Source: Daucus carota subsp. sativus
Lineage: Eukaryota > Streptophyta > Magnoliopsida > Apiales > Apiaceae
Length of the DNA: 64,000 bases
Direction of reading: 5' to 3'
NCBI RefSeq assembly: GCF_001625215.2
Contig: NC_030386.2
Span: 19,438,545-19,502,544 of the forward strand
Of the stretch, positions 34,408 to 47,200 are shown piece by piece (position 1 is the stretch's first letter; each line of letters begins with the position of its first letter). The position numbers were made by a program, and so were the translations under genes. The notes under the pieces are model-generated. The model searched no databases. It had not been told where the DNA came from and worked only from the letters and a program-made list of their open reading frames with translations.

Positions 34408-37400
34408 ATGGATTCACTAGAGAAGCTCAATTGTGCTTTGAAACTGACCGAAGCTCGAAAAGAGCGTGCAGAGAAAGCGATTCTTTCTCTGTTTGCGGAG
34501 TGGAAGAATCTAGAGAGTCATCTAAATTCTTCCACTCATCAATTGTTACATGATTGCTTCACCGATATTCAATCGAGGGAGGCTCGGTTGAACGAGGTGA
34601 AGCAATCTGTAACAAGTAGTAATCGTGAACTTGATGAGATTAGGAGGAGTTTGGAGGAGAGGATGGAGGATGTGGAGAGGAGGGAGAGGGAGGTGAAGCG
34701 TGAGGAGGGGAGAGTTGAGGAGAAGAGGAGGGAGGTGAAATGTGTGTTCGAGAGGTTTGGGATGGAGAAGAGGGAGGTGGAGGGGATTAGGGAGGTGATT
34801 GAGGAGAGGTTTGAGGTGGTTAGGTTGAAGGGGAAGAGTATTGAGAATCTGGAGGTGAAGTTGGAGGTGATACGAGGGAATTTGGTGGAGAGGGAGAAGG
34901 AAGTGGCGATGATGCGGGAGGTGAATGAGAAGAGGAGTAAGGAGGTTGCGAGTATGGAGGAGGGTTTAGTTTTGAAGGAGAAGGAAATTGAGACGGTTAA
35001 GAAGATTACGCATGATTTGTGCCACGAGGTTAATTTGCAGAAGGAGAAGTCGGATTTGGAGAAAAGAGAGGTTGAGGAGAGGGTTAAGGAGCTTAAAATA
35101 AGGGAGAAAGAGCTTGAAGATCGGTTGAAACAGTTTGAATTGAAAGAGAAGCGGATAAAGGAGTCGGTGGAAGCTTTGGATTTGAAGAAAAAAGAAATGG
35201 AGGCGAAGAATGTTCCATCTGAAGAAAGAGGTAGGAGAATTGAAATTAGGGAGAAAAAACTTGAAAAGCAGCTGAAAGAATTTGAATTGAAAGAGAAGTA
35301 CTTTAAGGAGTGGGTGGGAAGCACGAACGTGAAGGAGAAAGAAATTGATTTGAAGAATACCTTGTGTGAAGAAAGATGCAGGGAACTTCAACTTCGGGAG
35401 AAAAAACTTGATGATCAGATGAAAGAATTTGAATCGAAAGAGAAGCTGTTCCGAGAACGGGCTAAAGCTATTGATTTGAAGAAAAAAGGAGTCGATTCAG
35501 GGAAGATTTTGTACGAACAAAGGTGCGAGAAACTCAATTTGATGGAGAAAAACCATAATGCATTGTTGACAGAGTTTAAATTAAAAGAGCAGCAATTAGA
35601 AGATCGCGTCCACAGTTTTCAGAAGAAGGAGAAGGAAGTCGATTCAATCCGATTATCATGTGAAGAAAGATGCAGGAAATTTGAGTTGGAGAAGAAAAAC
35701 GAATTTGAATTGAAAGAGAAGCACTTCAAAGAATGGGTTAAAACCGTTGATTTGAAGGAGAAGGAAATTGATTCAGTGTGGATTTTGAACGAGGAAAGAT
35801 GCAAGAAACTTGACTCGATGGAGAAAACTCTTCATGAATTGTTGACTGGATTAAAATTCAAAGAGCAAAATCGAGTTGAAACTATTGAGGCAAAAGAGAA
35901 AGAAGTCGATTTAATTAGAATTTCATGTGAAGAAAGATGCAGAAAATTTGAGTTGGAGAAGAGAAAACTTGAAGACCAGATGAAAGAATCCGAAATTAAA
36001 AGGAGGCAGTTAAGCAATGTTGATCACTCAATTGTAAAACCTGAGCCATGCATTGTTGATAATTCATATGCAGATATAAGATTTTCTATTACTATGGGTG
36101 GAAAGAATTTGCTCTTGTATTTAATTAATCAGAAGAGGGATCTTGATTCCATGACCGAAGAAGTTTCTAGGGCTCTTAGGATGTCAATGAATCCTGGAAA
36201 ATTAGTTTTAGATGCAATGCAAGACTTTTACCTGATAATAGAGGATAAGGAGTTCGAAGTGGATGTAGTTTGTAAAAGTAGCATTCTTTTGTTGGAGCAG
36301 CTGAGGAGAATATCTACTCAGATTCCACCACGGCTTAAAAAAGCAGCAATGGAAGTTGCACACGAATGGGAGAATAAAATGAAGAGCTCAGGGGAGGTTA
36401 CTGTTTTCCTGAACCTCTTAGCTTCCTATGGGTTGGGGTCTTCTTTTGACCCAGAAGAGTTCTTAAATCTTTTTGAGGTTATTCATCAGCATGTAAAAAT
36501 TTCAAATTTATGCCAGCTCCTTGGTTACCCTGATAAAATTAGTAAGTAACTTTTGCCATTGCCTTTAATTTTTATGCACATAATTGATTTTTTATGTGAT
36601 GAAGATGGAATAAAAAACCATTTTTAGAAATTAATCCATTAACAAAAATATCATGTCTTACTGACAAAGTGATATTTTGATGCTGTGATATGTTATATCC
36701 TAATCAAACTTCTTTTTTGTTTATAATGAGCCGGCATTTTTTTTTAATCTGGTTGTCATTTCTTCAGTAACTGGTAGGATTACCTTATCTTTTCCTTGAT
36801 GTATAAGTATATATACTAGATTAAGGATCTTATTAGGATTGTTTGAAAATTATGACCTACTTGTCTTGCACAGGTCTGATATAATCAGTATTTCTTCTTC
36901 TTGTATCTGACAGATCTTATCGAAATGATGTTAAAAAAGCAGCAGCATGTTAAAGCTCTTAAATATATATGTGTTTTTGGGCTGCGGGACAAGTTTCAGC
37001 CTGCATCACTACTGAAGGACTTGTTGAAGAATGCTGAAGAGACGTCAAACACTTTGCGTGAGAATAGTGACTATCCAGTTGATAAAAAAGTAATCTCTTT
37101 TTCTTGTTATCTTGTGCTAAATTCATGACTATGTTTGAGCTTATATTGACCTTAAAGCCACTTTTTAATTTGTTTAAGAGCTTTAACATGCTAGCTTATC
37201 TAATATTAAGATTATGCAGGAAGTCTGTAACTAAAAGAATTTCTTTTATCAAAAAAGTTGTTGAAATTTGATTTGAATTTGTTGTACAGGATGAGGTCAT
37301 TGACAACATTGTAGCTTCACTAAGAGAGGCACTTGTGTGCATTTTTCATTACAAACTTGAATCTGAATACCCTCCAGAATGCATGGATGGATTTATTAAA

Positions 37401-40400
37401 CAGCTTATACAAGAGAAGGAAGATGAAAAAGTTAGGTTATCAGCCTCTAACAATAGTGCAACAAAACAAGAGGCTGAGAAAAATTGTAAATCACTTACAG
37501 TTGTACCCGACCCAGCTGAGGGCTGCACTACTACGCTTACCAGCCCTTTTTTGTGCAATAGGAATGCCCTGGCTTTCATCCTTTCTAACATGGGCGCAAA
37601 AAGTTTGCAGGTTTTCTTGAGTGAAAATTCAGAAGACCATGAACTGCTAGGCTATGATATTTTCAACTTCCTCAAATTATTGAAGGACCCTGCAAAGCTT
37701 GTCCTGAATACTATTAAAGGATTTGATACACCGCTTTTGGAGAGAGATAAGTATTATGAATCCCCTGTGTTCATGAAAAGTTGCATTCTTTTGTTAGAAC
37801 AGTTCATGAAACAATCACCTGAGATTGAACCACATGTGAAAGAGGACGCAAAGAAACTTGCATGTAATTGGAGAGTGAAAATGAGGACTCCTGTTCAGGT
37901 CTTGGGCTTTTTGCATCTTATTTCTGCCTATGGTCTTATATTAAGTTTTGAGGTCAGTGAGCTTGAGAGGCATTTTGAATTTGTGTCATGCATTAAACAT
38001 GCTCCGGAGTTGTGCCAAGTCTTCCGATTCTCAGATAAGAGACCAAATCAGACCACAAGTTCAAGTATCTGTGATTTGCATCCAAAGAATACTCCTGGCC
38101 TCGAGATTGACCAAAAGGAAAATGATGAAAATAAATTAATTCACTCTGCGAATTATGCTAAACTTGTTCTAGATGCAATTCAAAGCTGTTATTTCTCGAA
38201 CTGTGGAAATGTTAAATCTGTTGTAGCGAAATGTTTTATTATATTGCTAGAACAACTATTGAAAATGTCACCTCAAATTCAACCTCATGTCAAAGAGAAA
38301 GCTGCCAAATTTGCAATGGACTGGAAAACACTGCTTGTAGGTTATAATAACAGGAAGCCTGCAGAGGTTTATGGACTTTTTCATCTTTTGGCGGTCTATA
38401 AAGTGGCTCCTGCTGTTGATTCAGAAGAACTTCTTGGCTTCTTGGACTGCGTTTATTTACGAAGGACAGCTCCCGAATTAGTTCGGCACACGGGACTGTC
38501 ACATAGAATTTCTGGTATGTTATCTCTGATTTTCTTTTATGCAACACTATAATTGCTTTTGCATTTGAAGATTTCAGAAAAGCAAGTGTACTTGCTCATT
38601 TTTATTTTGGGGTAGCCCATTTTATGGGTAATTATAACAAAAAAGATCACTCAATTAAGGGTAAAATGGACTTCTGTATTATTTTTACTGCAGAATTTTG
38701 AAGCCTTCTTCATGCTGCACCTTTGGAAAATGTATAGAAGAAATTACTTGGGTTGGGTGTGTGAGTTTAGTAGGCGTACTCAAGCCATGCATTGTGAACA
38801 TTTTAACATTTGAAAATAAAATTGTATAGCAGCTTTTAAATTCTTTCTTAAAAGTAGTCTGATAAAAGTTAAAACTGATGAACACTGTTTCCTTGCCAAC
38901 AGATTTCATAGAAAGGATCATTCAAAAGGGGGACAGGATTCAGGCCATCCGATACATATATGAGTTTCATCTTGTTGGAAAGTTCCCTCCGGTGCCTATT
39001 CTCAAAGATCACATAAGCTCTAAAATAGTGCCGGTAATTTTTCTTGACCCAGTAATATGTTTTCCTTGATACTTCATAATTTTCTTATTTCTTGTCTCCT
39101 GTCCAATTGCCAAGCTGATTTTATACTTGTTTTAAACATTATGACAGGGTAATGTCATAAGCAGACAACTTGCTGCCCTTAGAGAAGTGATAAGATGCAT
39201 CACAGACCATCAGCTTGAGGTTGAGTATCCACCTGATAATCTTTTAGCACAATTAGAGCAGCTACTAGAGCAGGCTAAGGTCACAGGAGTAGCGTGTCAA
39301 TCGTTTACGAACTTCGCGATTAAACCACCAGCTGCATCTGGGCCTGAAGCTCAAACACAAAAGTTCGTAAATACACCACATGCAGCATCTGGGCCTGAAG
39401 CTCAAACACATACGTTCGTAGATACGCCACATGCAGCATCTGGGCCTGAAGCTCAAACGCATAAGAAGTTCGAAAGGAAAAGGTGTGCTGATCCTGTACC
39501 TAAAGCTCAAACACAATGCCATGTCAGCAAACATCCGCGGATCGAAACACAATGGCATGTCAGCAAACATCCGCAGATTGGCCCACCGGCAGGAACTCCC
39601 TTGAATGTTCCATTCCCTGCTTTTGGCACAATGACAAACTTTGCCAACTCTCAGGGGGCCTATATGCAGCATGTGCCCGAAGCTCATATGCGATGGCATA
39701 TCAGCCAACGTCAGCAGATTGAACTAGCAGGGCCTTCCTTGAATGTTCCATCTCCTGCACTTCACTCAGTAACGTACTTCCCTAAACATCCGTTTTTTGT
39801 CAATCCACAGAATGCACTACATGGTCAACATCCGCAGATTGAAATAACAGGGCCTTCCTTGAATGTTCCATCTCCCGCTCTTCACTCAGTGACGAACTTC
39901 CCTGAACATCCGCTTGCTGTCAATCCACAGAATGCACTACATGGTCAACGTTCACAGATTGAACAAGCATGGCCTTCCTTGAATGTTCCACCTCCCGCTC
40001 TTCACTCAGTGACGAACTTCCCTAGACATCCACTTGCCGGCAATCCACATAATGCACTACATGGTCAACATCCGCAGATTGAACAAGCAGGGCCTTCCTT
40101 GAATGTTCCACCTCCCGCTCTTCACTCAGTGACGAACTTCCCTAGACATCCGCTTGCTGGCAATCTACAGAATGCACCACATGGTCAACATCCGCAGATT
40201 GAACAAGCAGGGCCTTCCTTGAATGTTCCATCTCCCGCTCTTCACTCAGTGACGAACTTCCCTCAACATCCGCTTGCTGTCAATCCACATAATGCACTAC
40301 ATGGTCAACGTCCGCAGATTGAACAAGCAAGGCCTTCCTTGAATGTTCCATCTCCAGCTCTTCACTCAGCGACGAACTTCCCTAAACTTCCGCTTGTTGT

Positions 40401-40428
40401 CAATCCGCAAAATGCACAACATGGCTGA
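34408..40428 (+). CDS. FRIGIDA-like gene 1 (FRL5-type), repeat-expanded tail
   Basis: Exons 34408-36541, 36914-37089, 37290-38514, 38903-39033, 39148-40428; 1648 residues from MDSLEKLN. Residues 1-550 are a continuous charged coiled coil; from about residue 260 it is built of modules of 49 residues (seven heptads) starting EERC. Residues 555-810 form a first FRIGIDA-type repeat (FSITMGGKNLLLYLI, PGKLVLDAMQDFY, LLLEQLRRIS). A second (about 860-1020) lacks the last part. A third (about 1058-1265) is complete, ending LEVEYPPDNLLAQ. A Pro-rich tail with two kinds of tandem repeat ends the protein. FRIGIDA-family proteins are nuclear scaffolds acting in flowering-time chromatin regulation; the long coil plus several repeats recalls Arabidopsis FRL5, whose role is poorly known. 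The exon 1 donor (GTAAGT) is three bases upstream of the site used by genes 2-4, because the aligned base is mutated. Intron 2 is 200 bp, against about 950 bp in genes 2-4. Confidence 0.88.
39331..39483 (+). repeat. 51-bp coding repeat in gene 1 tail
   Basis: Three copies starting at 39331, 39382 and 39433 encode AASGPEAQT(Q/H).FV.TPH. The third is incomplete. In genes 2 and 3 only single, diverged GPDPRPEAQ/LYPRPEAQTQ units stand at this place. Confidence 0.9.
39721..40428 (+). repeat. 120-bp coding minisatellite (40-residue repeats)
   Basis: Units start at 39721, 39841, 39961, 40081, 40201 and 40321; the sixth ends at the stop. Each encodes about IEQAGPSLNVPSPALHSVTN, then FPKHPLAVNPQNALHGQ. 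Exact 120-bp period keeps the frame. Genes 2 and 3 end with one diverged unit (GPSLYVQPPFHPMPNFLNTP), so the array grew from a single ancestral unit. Confidence 0.95.
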
Positions 40429-41236
40429 CTTGATTTCGGATCATAGCGTTCGTAGAGTACCAAGTTAGTTAACTTAGCTTCAGTGATCTGTTATCGATGT
40501 TAATGTTCATAACTACATCTTGTGTCTTGTGATGTGTAACTGTAGAGTTCGATGTAACGTATCTTGTATTGTAAAAACTTACTCAAGAAAATGAAAGATG
40601 CTGCCAAAAATGAGTTGCTTTTTAGTTGCCAGAAATTGTTCACCAACAAAAATATCATTATACATTGAGATCAAAAGATAAATGACATTATGAACTTGAC
40701 TAGTTTACTCAAATGCGCATGAATTTTGTTCTATTTATTTTTTATTTCCTTCTTTCCTCTACACTTTTTTCCTCAAATTCACTAATGTTATATATTAATT
40801 TATTTTATCATAATTTTTTCAAGTAACATATGAAATACCGATTAAAAAAGAATCAATAAAATAAAATTATTTGTAATTAACTCAACCTAACTTGGTATAA
40901 ATAATTTATAACTCGAACTCAAAATTCAGTTTAAATAATTTATAGACTTCGAACTCAAGATCATATTCCGGACTCAAATCCGAAATCCCGTCTAAATAAT
41001 TTATGATTCGAATTCAAAATCCGGCTCCGAACTCAAACCCGAAGTCCGGTTTAAATAATTTACGACTCGAACTCGAACCCGGCTGACCGGAGTACTAAAA
41101 AGCCTAAGCATTTTGCTTGACAACATTCATCTCATCAATTCCCTGCCATTCTAGGTATTCTTCATCCTCTGTAAGTTCTGGCTTGTGTTTATCCATTTTA
41201 TTAAATACATATATATATTTCTATTTTAGCACATGT
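40429..41236 (+). promoter_or_regulatory. Intergenic region and promoter of gene 2
   Basis: The first 200 bp is the 3' flank of gene 1. At about 40897-41095 a degenerate unit of 45-55 bp (TTTAAATAATTTAT followed by GAACTCAAAATCCG) occurs four times in tandem, just before the leader. The same array is present upstream of genes 3 and 4. Each copy offers a TATAAATA-like box or relative. The leader CATTCTAGGTATTCTTCATC is shared with gene 1 (CACTCTAGGTATTCTC). Confidence 0.55.
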
Positions 41237-44200
41237 ATGCATATGGATTCAGTAGAGAAGCTCAATTCAGTAATAAAATTGACAAAAGCTCGAGAAGAGC
41301 AGGTAGAGAAAGCTATGCTCTCTCTACTAGTTGAGTGGAAGAATCTAGAGAGTCTAGATTCTTCCACTCAACAATTGTTACAGGATTGCTTCACCAATAT
41401 TCAATCAAGGGAGTCTCAGTTGAATGAGGTGAAGCAATCTGTAACGGCTCGGTTGAGTGAGGTGAAGCAATCTGTAACGAGTAGTAGTGAAGTACTCAAC
41501 GAGGTGAGGAATAGTTTGGAGAGTAGGATGAAGGAGGTGGAGAGGAGGGAGAGGGAGGTAGAGGGTGAGAAGAGGAGAGTCGAGGAGAAGAGGAGGGAGG
41601 TGGAATGTGTGTTCGAGAGGTTTGAGATGGAGAAGAGGGAGCGGGAGGCGATTGAGGAAAGGTTTGAGGTGGTTAGGTTGAAGGAGAAGAGTATTGAGAG
41701 TCGGGAGGTGAAGTTGGAGGCGATTTGCGGGGATTTGGAGGAGAGGGAGAAGGAGGTGGGGAGGATGCGGGAGGTGATTGAGAAGAGGAGTAAGGAGGTT
41801 GAGGGTATGGAGGAGGGTTTTGCTTCGAAGGAGAGGGAAATTGAGATGCTTAGGAAGTTTACCTATGAATTTTGTACGAGGTTTAATTTGCAGAAGGAGA
41901 AGTTCGATTTGGAGAAGAAGGAGGTTGAGGAGACGGTTAAGGAGCTTGAAATGAAGGAGAAGTGTTTGAAGGAGCGGATTGAAATGATTGATAAGAGGGA
42001 GAAGGAAATTGATGCAAAGAATGTTATGAGCAAAGAACGATGTAAGGGAGTTGAAATTAGGGAGAAAAAGCTTGAAGATCGGTTGAAACAGTTTGAATTG
42101 AAAGAGAAGCGGTTAAAGGAGTCGATGGAAGCTATGGATTTGAAGAAGAAAGAAAATGAACTGAAGAACGTATCTAGTGAAGAAAGCTGTAGGAGACTTG
42201 AACATAGGGAGAAAAAGCTTGAAGACCAGCTGAAAAAACTTGAATTGAAAGAGAAGTACTTCAAGGAGTGGGTGGGAGACATGGAAGTGAAGGAGAAAGA
42301 AATTAATTTGAAGAATGCCTTAAGTGAAGAAAGGTGCAGGAAACTTCAAAGTAGGGAGAAAAAGCTTGATGATCAGACGAAAGAATTTGAATCTAAAGAG
42401 AAGCAATTCAGAGAACGGGTGAAAACCAATGATATAAAGAAAAAAGAGGTTGATAGAGGGAGGATTCTGAATGAAGAAAGATGCAAAAAACTCGATTTAA
42501 TGGAGAAAAACCATATTGAGTTGTTGACTGAGTTTAAATTAAAAGAGCAGCAGTTTGAAGATCGTGTCAAAAGTTTTGAGAAGAAGGAGAAAGAAGCTGA
42601 TTCATTCCGATTATCATGCGAAGAGAGATGCAGGAAATTTGAGTTGGAGAAGGAAAGAGAATTTCAATTGAAAGAGAAGCGCTTTGAAGAATGGGTTAAA
42701 AACATTGATGTAAAGGAGAATGGAATTGATTCAGTATGGATTTTGAATGAAGAAAGATGCAAGAAACTTGACTCAATGGAGAAAACTGTTCAAGAATTGT
42801 TGACTGGATTAAAATTAAAAGAGCAGCATGAAAATCGAGTCAAGAGTATTGAGGCCAAGGAGAAAGAAGTAGATTCAATCAGAATTTCGTGTGAAGAGAA
42901 ATGCAGAAAATTTGAGTTGGAGAAGAAAAAACTCGAAGACCAGATCAAAGAATCTGAAATGAAAAAGAAACAGTTATGCAATGTTGACCTCTCAATTGTA
43001 AAACCTGAGCCATGCAGTGTTGATGGTTCATATGCAGATATAAGATTTTCTATAACTATGGGTGGAAAGAATTTGCTCTTGTATTTAATTAATCAAAAAA
43101 GGGATCTTCATTCCATGAGTGACGAAGTTTTTAGGGTTCTTAGGATGTCAGTGGATCCTGTAAAACTAGTCTTAGATGCAATGCAAGACTTTTACCTGAT
43201 TCTAGAGAATAAGGAGTTCGAATCGGATGTAGTTTGTAAAAGTAGCAATCTTTTGTTGGAGCAGTTGAGGAGGATTTCTACTCAGATTCAACCATGTCTT
43301 AGAAAAGCAGCCATGGAACTTGCACATGAATGGGAGAATAAAATGAAGAGCTCAGGGGAGGTTACTGTTTTCCTGAACCTTTTAGCGTCCTATGGGTTGG
43401 GGACTGCTTTTAACCCAGGAGAGTTCCTAACTCTTTTTGAGGTTATCGGTCAGCATAAACAAATTTCAGAGTTATGCCAGCTCCTTGGTTACACCGAAAA
43501 AATAAGCGGTGAGTTTCATGTTTGCTTTCAAGTTTATGTACATGATTTAATGTCTATGAGATATACATGGAACAGTCCTTCTTAGAAAATACTCTAATAA
43601 AAAATGCATGCCATAGTACCAAAGTAATTTTTATGCTGTAGTAATGCTGTACTATTATGTTATCCCAACCTGAAACTTTTTCTGCTTTCTTGAACACAGA
43701 ACTAATGGGATATATATAAGTATCAAGCATGTCTCTGGATGTAATTTCTCTGTAATTAGTATCTTTGTATCTGTACATAAATATATTATTTTTAGGTTCT
43801 TTTCACGTTTTGTTTCAAAATCACAACCTTGTGGTGCACAGATCTGATATTTCAGGTTCTTATATGTGACAGATCTTATTCAAGTTATGTTAAAAGAGCA
43901 TCAGCACGTTAAGGCTGTTAAATATGTTTGTGCTTTTGGGCTTCGTGACAAGTTTAAACCTGCATCACTTCTAAAAGAATTGTTGAAGAATTCTGAAGAG
44001 GCGTCAAAGGCTTTGTGTGAGAATAGTGACTGCCCAATTGACAAAAAGGTAATTCTCCTTTCTTGTTGTTTTATTATATTTATGGCAATATTTCTGAGCT
44101 TATATTTACTTTATATGATACCAGCACAAAGTCACAAAAAGGTTGGAAAAAGGGTAAGTTCAATAGAGAGTCTAGTGACATATAAAACCCGTGCTTTATT

Positions 44201-47200
44201 GGATATTCAGTTCAGAAACTCTTTATATTAAGTTCTTCTTGAAATTAAATTGAAGGTTAATATTCTTTCTTACGCTAAAGACTACTGACATAAAATTTTA
44301 TCCCAAGTTTCTTTCCTGCAATTATAAATTGCAGTTTATCCTTAAAGCATCTTAAGTTTAGTTTATAAGTGCAAAGGCCCGCACTTTTTCGGACTATTAA
44401 ATCGAGCTAAACTAAAATACAATTCAATTTATCAATCCAAAAATCTTGTTACAAATACATCAACTACAAATCATTAACCTAACGAAAAGTGCAATCTTGT
44501 TACAAATGTATTTTAGGTTAAGGATTTGTAATTGATATACTTGTAACAAGATTATGGATTGATAAATTGAATTGTATTTTAGTTTAGCTCGATTTAATAG
44601 TCGTAAAAGTGTGGCCTGTTACAATAAGGAAACAGTTGAGCATTAAATTGCTTTTGTCCAAAAACGCTAAGAAAGCTTCTCTTACTTCTGGGTCTGGGAA
44701 AGCAATGCTTGATGGGGGCTTAGAAGTGTTTGATAATATAATATCTCAAAATGGTACGAGAGCTCTCTGAATATGCTTGTCATGGTTGTTAAGTAACAAC
44801 TAGTCAACAAGTAACAACTTTCATGCATGGGTCTTGCGTTCGGATTTCCTTTTGCATTTGAACTTATTGATATGGAGACTGTGTATGCACCTCCATGCAT
44901 GGATTTGGGAGGATGTACTAGTTTGTCACCATAAATGTTTTAGATGATATGGCAACAAAACAATATTATTAAAAATCTGGTCCAAAAAATTGTGCAGGAA
45001 GAGGCCATAGATAACATTGTGGTTTCACTGAGAGAGGCACTGTTATGCATTTTATGTTACAAACTTGATTCAGAATGCCCTCCAGAATGCATTGAAAGAT
45101 TCATTAAACAGCTTCTTCAGCAGAAAAAAGATGAAAAAGTTAAGTTATCAGTCTCTAACAATGATGCAGCAATGCAAGGAACTGATAAAAATTGTAATTC
45201 AGCCACAGTTTTACCTGACCCAAGTGATGACTGCAATACTCAGCTTAAAGCTAGCTGTCCTATACTTGACAGTGAAAATGCGCTGGCTACGGTCCTTTCT
45301 GATATGGACGGAATAAGGTTGCTGCATTTCTTGAATGAAAATTCGGAAGATCATGAACTGTTAGGAGATGATATTTTATTTGTTCTGAATTCTTTAATGG
45401 AGTCTGCAAAGTTTGTCCTGCATGCCATTAAAGGAATTTATGCTCCCCATTCAGAAATAGGAGATAAAAACTTTGACTCCCTTGTTACCATGAAAAGTTG
45501 CATTCTTCTGTTAGAACAGCTTATGAAACAATCACCAAAGATCAAGAAAGAGGTTGAAGCCGACGCAATGAAACTTGCATCTGATTGGAAAGCAAAGATG
45601 AGGACTCCTCTTCAGGTCTTGGGCTTCTTGCATCTTATTTGTACCTACAATCTTAATTCAAGATTTGAGGTCAGTGAGCTTCAGAGGCACTTTGAATATG
45701 TTTCATACCTTAAACACTCTCATGAGTTATGCCAAGTCTTCAGATTATCAGATAAGAGCCTGAATCAGACCAAGACTTCAGATAGTTGTCACTGGCATCA
45801 AAAGAATTCTTCTGGTTTCAATTTGAGCAAAAAGGAAGATAACAACACTGGTGTTATGCACTCTGCAAATTTAGGCAAACTTGTTTTAGACGCAATTTGT
45901 CACTGTTATTACTCAAATCTGAAGGGCAAAAGAATTTTAAAGCCTACAGTGGTGAAGTGCTTTATAATTTTGCTAGAGAAACTATTGACAATGTCACCAC
46001 AAATTCAACCTCATGTCAGAAAGAGAGCTGCCAAATTTGCTGTTGACTGGAAAGTGCAGCTTTCAGATATTACTAGTAAGAATTCAGGAGAGGTATTTGT
46101 GCTTTTCCACCTTTTGGCGGTCTATAAAGTGGCTTCTTCAGTTGATACAAATGAGCTTCTAGGCCTCTTGGACAGTATATATACAAGGAGGAGGATGCCT
46201 GAATTGATCCGGCTCCTAGGGCTGGGACATAAAGTTCCTGGTATGGTATCTCGCCTTTTCTCTCTATGTAATCTTAATAGTTATATTTTGATTCAAAATT
46301 TGGAAAAATGGAGTTACTGTCACCATTTCATATAGGCACAAATCTTTATTTTATGTTCATAATTATATCACTTAATTAGGGTAATGGTATCTTATATTAT
46401 GCAAGTGCAGCACTAACAAGCATTCTTGATGCCACACCACTAGTAAGTATAATAGGGAAAAAAGAAATCTGGGATGTGCCTGCGAGTTTAGCAGGTGCAC
46501 TTGAGGCATGCCACCTTAAACTTTATAAGATTTGAACAAAGAGAAATTACAGCAGCTTTTTAAGTCTTTCTTTTGTATAGTTCAGAAAATCAATGTATCA
46601 TGTTTCCTGCCAACAGATTTTGTAGAAAGTCTCATTCAGAAGGGGGACAGGCTTCAGGCCATCCGATACATATATGAATTTGAGCTTGTTGGGAAGTTTC
46701 TACCGGTGCCTATCCTAAAAGATCACCTGAGCTCTAAGGAAGTGATGGAAATGTCTCCTGTATGTTTTCTTCGATCTATTTCTCATTCCATTTTATTAGC
46801 CTTTAATCGAACTTCCAAGCTGATTATGTTGTTTTAAATACTATAACAGGCTAACATTGGCATAATAAGCAAACAACTTGGCATCCTTAGAGGATTAGTA
46901 AAATGCATCAAAGACCATCAGCTAGAGGTTGAGTATCCACCTGAAGATCTTTTAGCTCAAATTCAGAATCTAGAGGAGAAGTCTAAGGAGGTCACAGAAA
47001 GATCTCAGTCATATAAGAATTGCAGCAAGAGGCCGCATGTTTCTGGCCCAGATCCTAGGCCTGAAGCCCAATCGCATACAAATTTTCAAAAACGACCTGC
47101 TGCAGGCCTATATCCTCGACCTGAAGCTCAAACGCAATGGCGTATCAGCAAACATCCACGAGTTGAGCCACCAGCCGGATTTTCCTCGAATGTTCCATTC

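Noticed and set aside
34569..35391. Long Ser/Phe/Leu-rich minus-strand frames opposite FRIGIDA-like exon 1 (also 41863-42282, 51536-51943, 60781-61670)
   Set aside because: They are mirror images of the GAG/AAG-rich coiled-coil coding strand. Biased codons of the coil keep the opposite strand open; there is no family resemblance.
41117..41236. N-terminal extension of gene 2 (and of genes 3 and 4 at 50766 and 60493)
   Set aside because: The extended frames begin at TTG. The shared start of all four genes is at or next to MDS, and the upstream part is leader sequence.
44682..44900. 72-codon minus-strand frame in intron 2 of gene 2 (also in genes 3 and 4)
   Set aside because: The sequence is conserved only because the unit is recently duplicated. 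The peptide has no recognisable features and the region is an intron.
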